NCBI GenBank assembly: GCA_905214175.1
Contig: CAJMLD010000103.1
Coordinates: 1 to 6,034 of the forward strand
Reading direction: 5' to 3'
DNA: 6,034 bases
Source of the DNA: an uncultured bacterium
GTDB taxonomy: Bacteria; Actinomycetota; Coriobacteriia; Coriobacteriales; Atopobiaceae
Position 1 is the stretch's first letter; each line of letters starts with the position of its first letter. The notes beneath the pieces are model-generated. The model saw only the letters and a list, made by a program, of their open reading frames with translations, searched no databases and was not told where the DNA came from. Positions 5,954 to 6,034 of this stretch are shown here, one piece after another. The translations under genes were made by a program, and so were the position numbers.

Positions 5954-5991
5954 GGTGACGTCACGGGTGCGGAAAAGGTGCCCGTGACGTC
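5923..5991 (+). repeat. Four TGACGTC repeats
   Basis: TGACGTC occurs at 5923-5929, 5931-5937, 5956-5962 and 5985-5991. The first and third extend to the full palindrome TGACGTCA, and the first sits in the 10-base palindrome ATGACGTCAT (5922-5931). The last two lie in opposite arms of the hairpin described separately. Confidence 0.7.
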
Positions 5992-5996
5992 GCTTT
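5957..5996 (+). terminator. Hairpin, probable intrinsic terminator
   Basis: GACGTCACGGG (5957-5967) pairs perfectly with CCCGTGACGTC (5981-5991); wobble and C-G pairs extend the inner stem to a loop of about GGAAAAG (5971-5977). It is followed by GCTTT, the same ending as the terminator after the regulator gene. It would end a transcript coming from the PAP2-XRE remnant. The short T-run leaves room for an operator-type role instead. Confidence 0.55.
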
Positions 5997-6018
5997 GACA
6001 TCCGCAGGGATAATATCC
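5995..6018 (+). promoter_or_regulatory. Promoter-like elements and palindrome at the window edge
   Basis: A perfect TTGACA (5995-6000) is followed by GATAAT (6009-6014), which lies inside the 11-base palindrome GGATAATATCC (6008-6018). The hexamers are only 8 bases apart, too close for one standard sigma-70 promoter; with GATAAT as -10, the -35 position would be GACGTC (5986-5991). It probably serves a gene beyond the window. Confidence 0.3.
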
Positions 6019-6034
6019 GGAGCCACGACGCGCA

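Overview
The window looks like a piece of chromosome from a high-GC anaerobic actinobacterium, most likely class Coriobacteriia (an Olsenella/Atopobium-like lineage). This rests on the GC-rich coding sequence with strong third-position C/G bias, on a PflX-type radical SAM protein of a kind common in anaerobes, and on the style of the ArgS and nicotinate phosphoribosyltransferase proteins. The assignment is inferred from sequence style, not from a search. All recognisable genes lie on the + strand.

Layout. At the left edge is the 3' end of a radical SAM gene (PflX / COG1313 type, stop at 461). It is followed by a small coiled-coil protein with a C-terminal membrane anchor (514-825), a nicotinate phosphoribosyltransferase (pncB, 901-2394; NAD salvage) and arginyl-tRNA synthetase (argS, 2491-4335). 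These are housekeeping genes. argS appears to have its own extended -10 promoter and a short leader hairpin. A 196-nt gap that is AT-rich for this window, with a candidate promoter and a palindrome, precedes a regulator carrying two MarR-like winged-helix domains in one chain (best start GTG 4532, stop 5260). A strong 14-bp-stem terminator (5344-5376) closes that unit.

The right end is the least ordinary part. Just after the terminator is a short open frame (5415-5864) for the catalytic half of a PAP2-family membrane phosphatase. Its usual N-terminal membrane segments are missing, but it has a good ribosome binding site. Its stop is followed two bases later by the start of an XRE-type helix-turn-helix regulator gene that keeps only about eleven recognisable residues (MEFGEKLQELR) before running into unrelated sequence and a stop. 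I read this as a remnant of a PAP2-XRE gene pair broken at both ends, with codon choice unlike the housekeeping genes. Beyond it are four copies of TGACGTC in 69 bp, two of them forming a hairpin, and then an 11-bp palindrome at the edge of the window that may control a gene lying outside.

How the genes fit together: PncB makes nicotinate mononucleotide for NAD, ArgS charges tRNA-Arg, and the radical SAM protein probably modifies or activates a partner that cannot be seen here. I see no evidence that they form one pathway. I found no RNA gene, CRISPR array, transposase or defence system. The best leads are the tandem winged-helix regulator with its palindrome-bearing upstream region, and the broken PAP2-XRE cassette with its TGACGTC cluster. 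No stretch over 300 bases lacks a gene.
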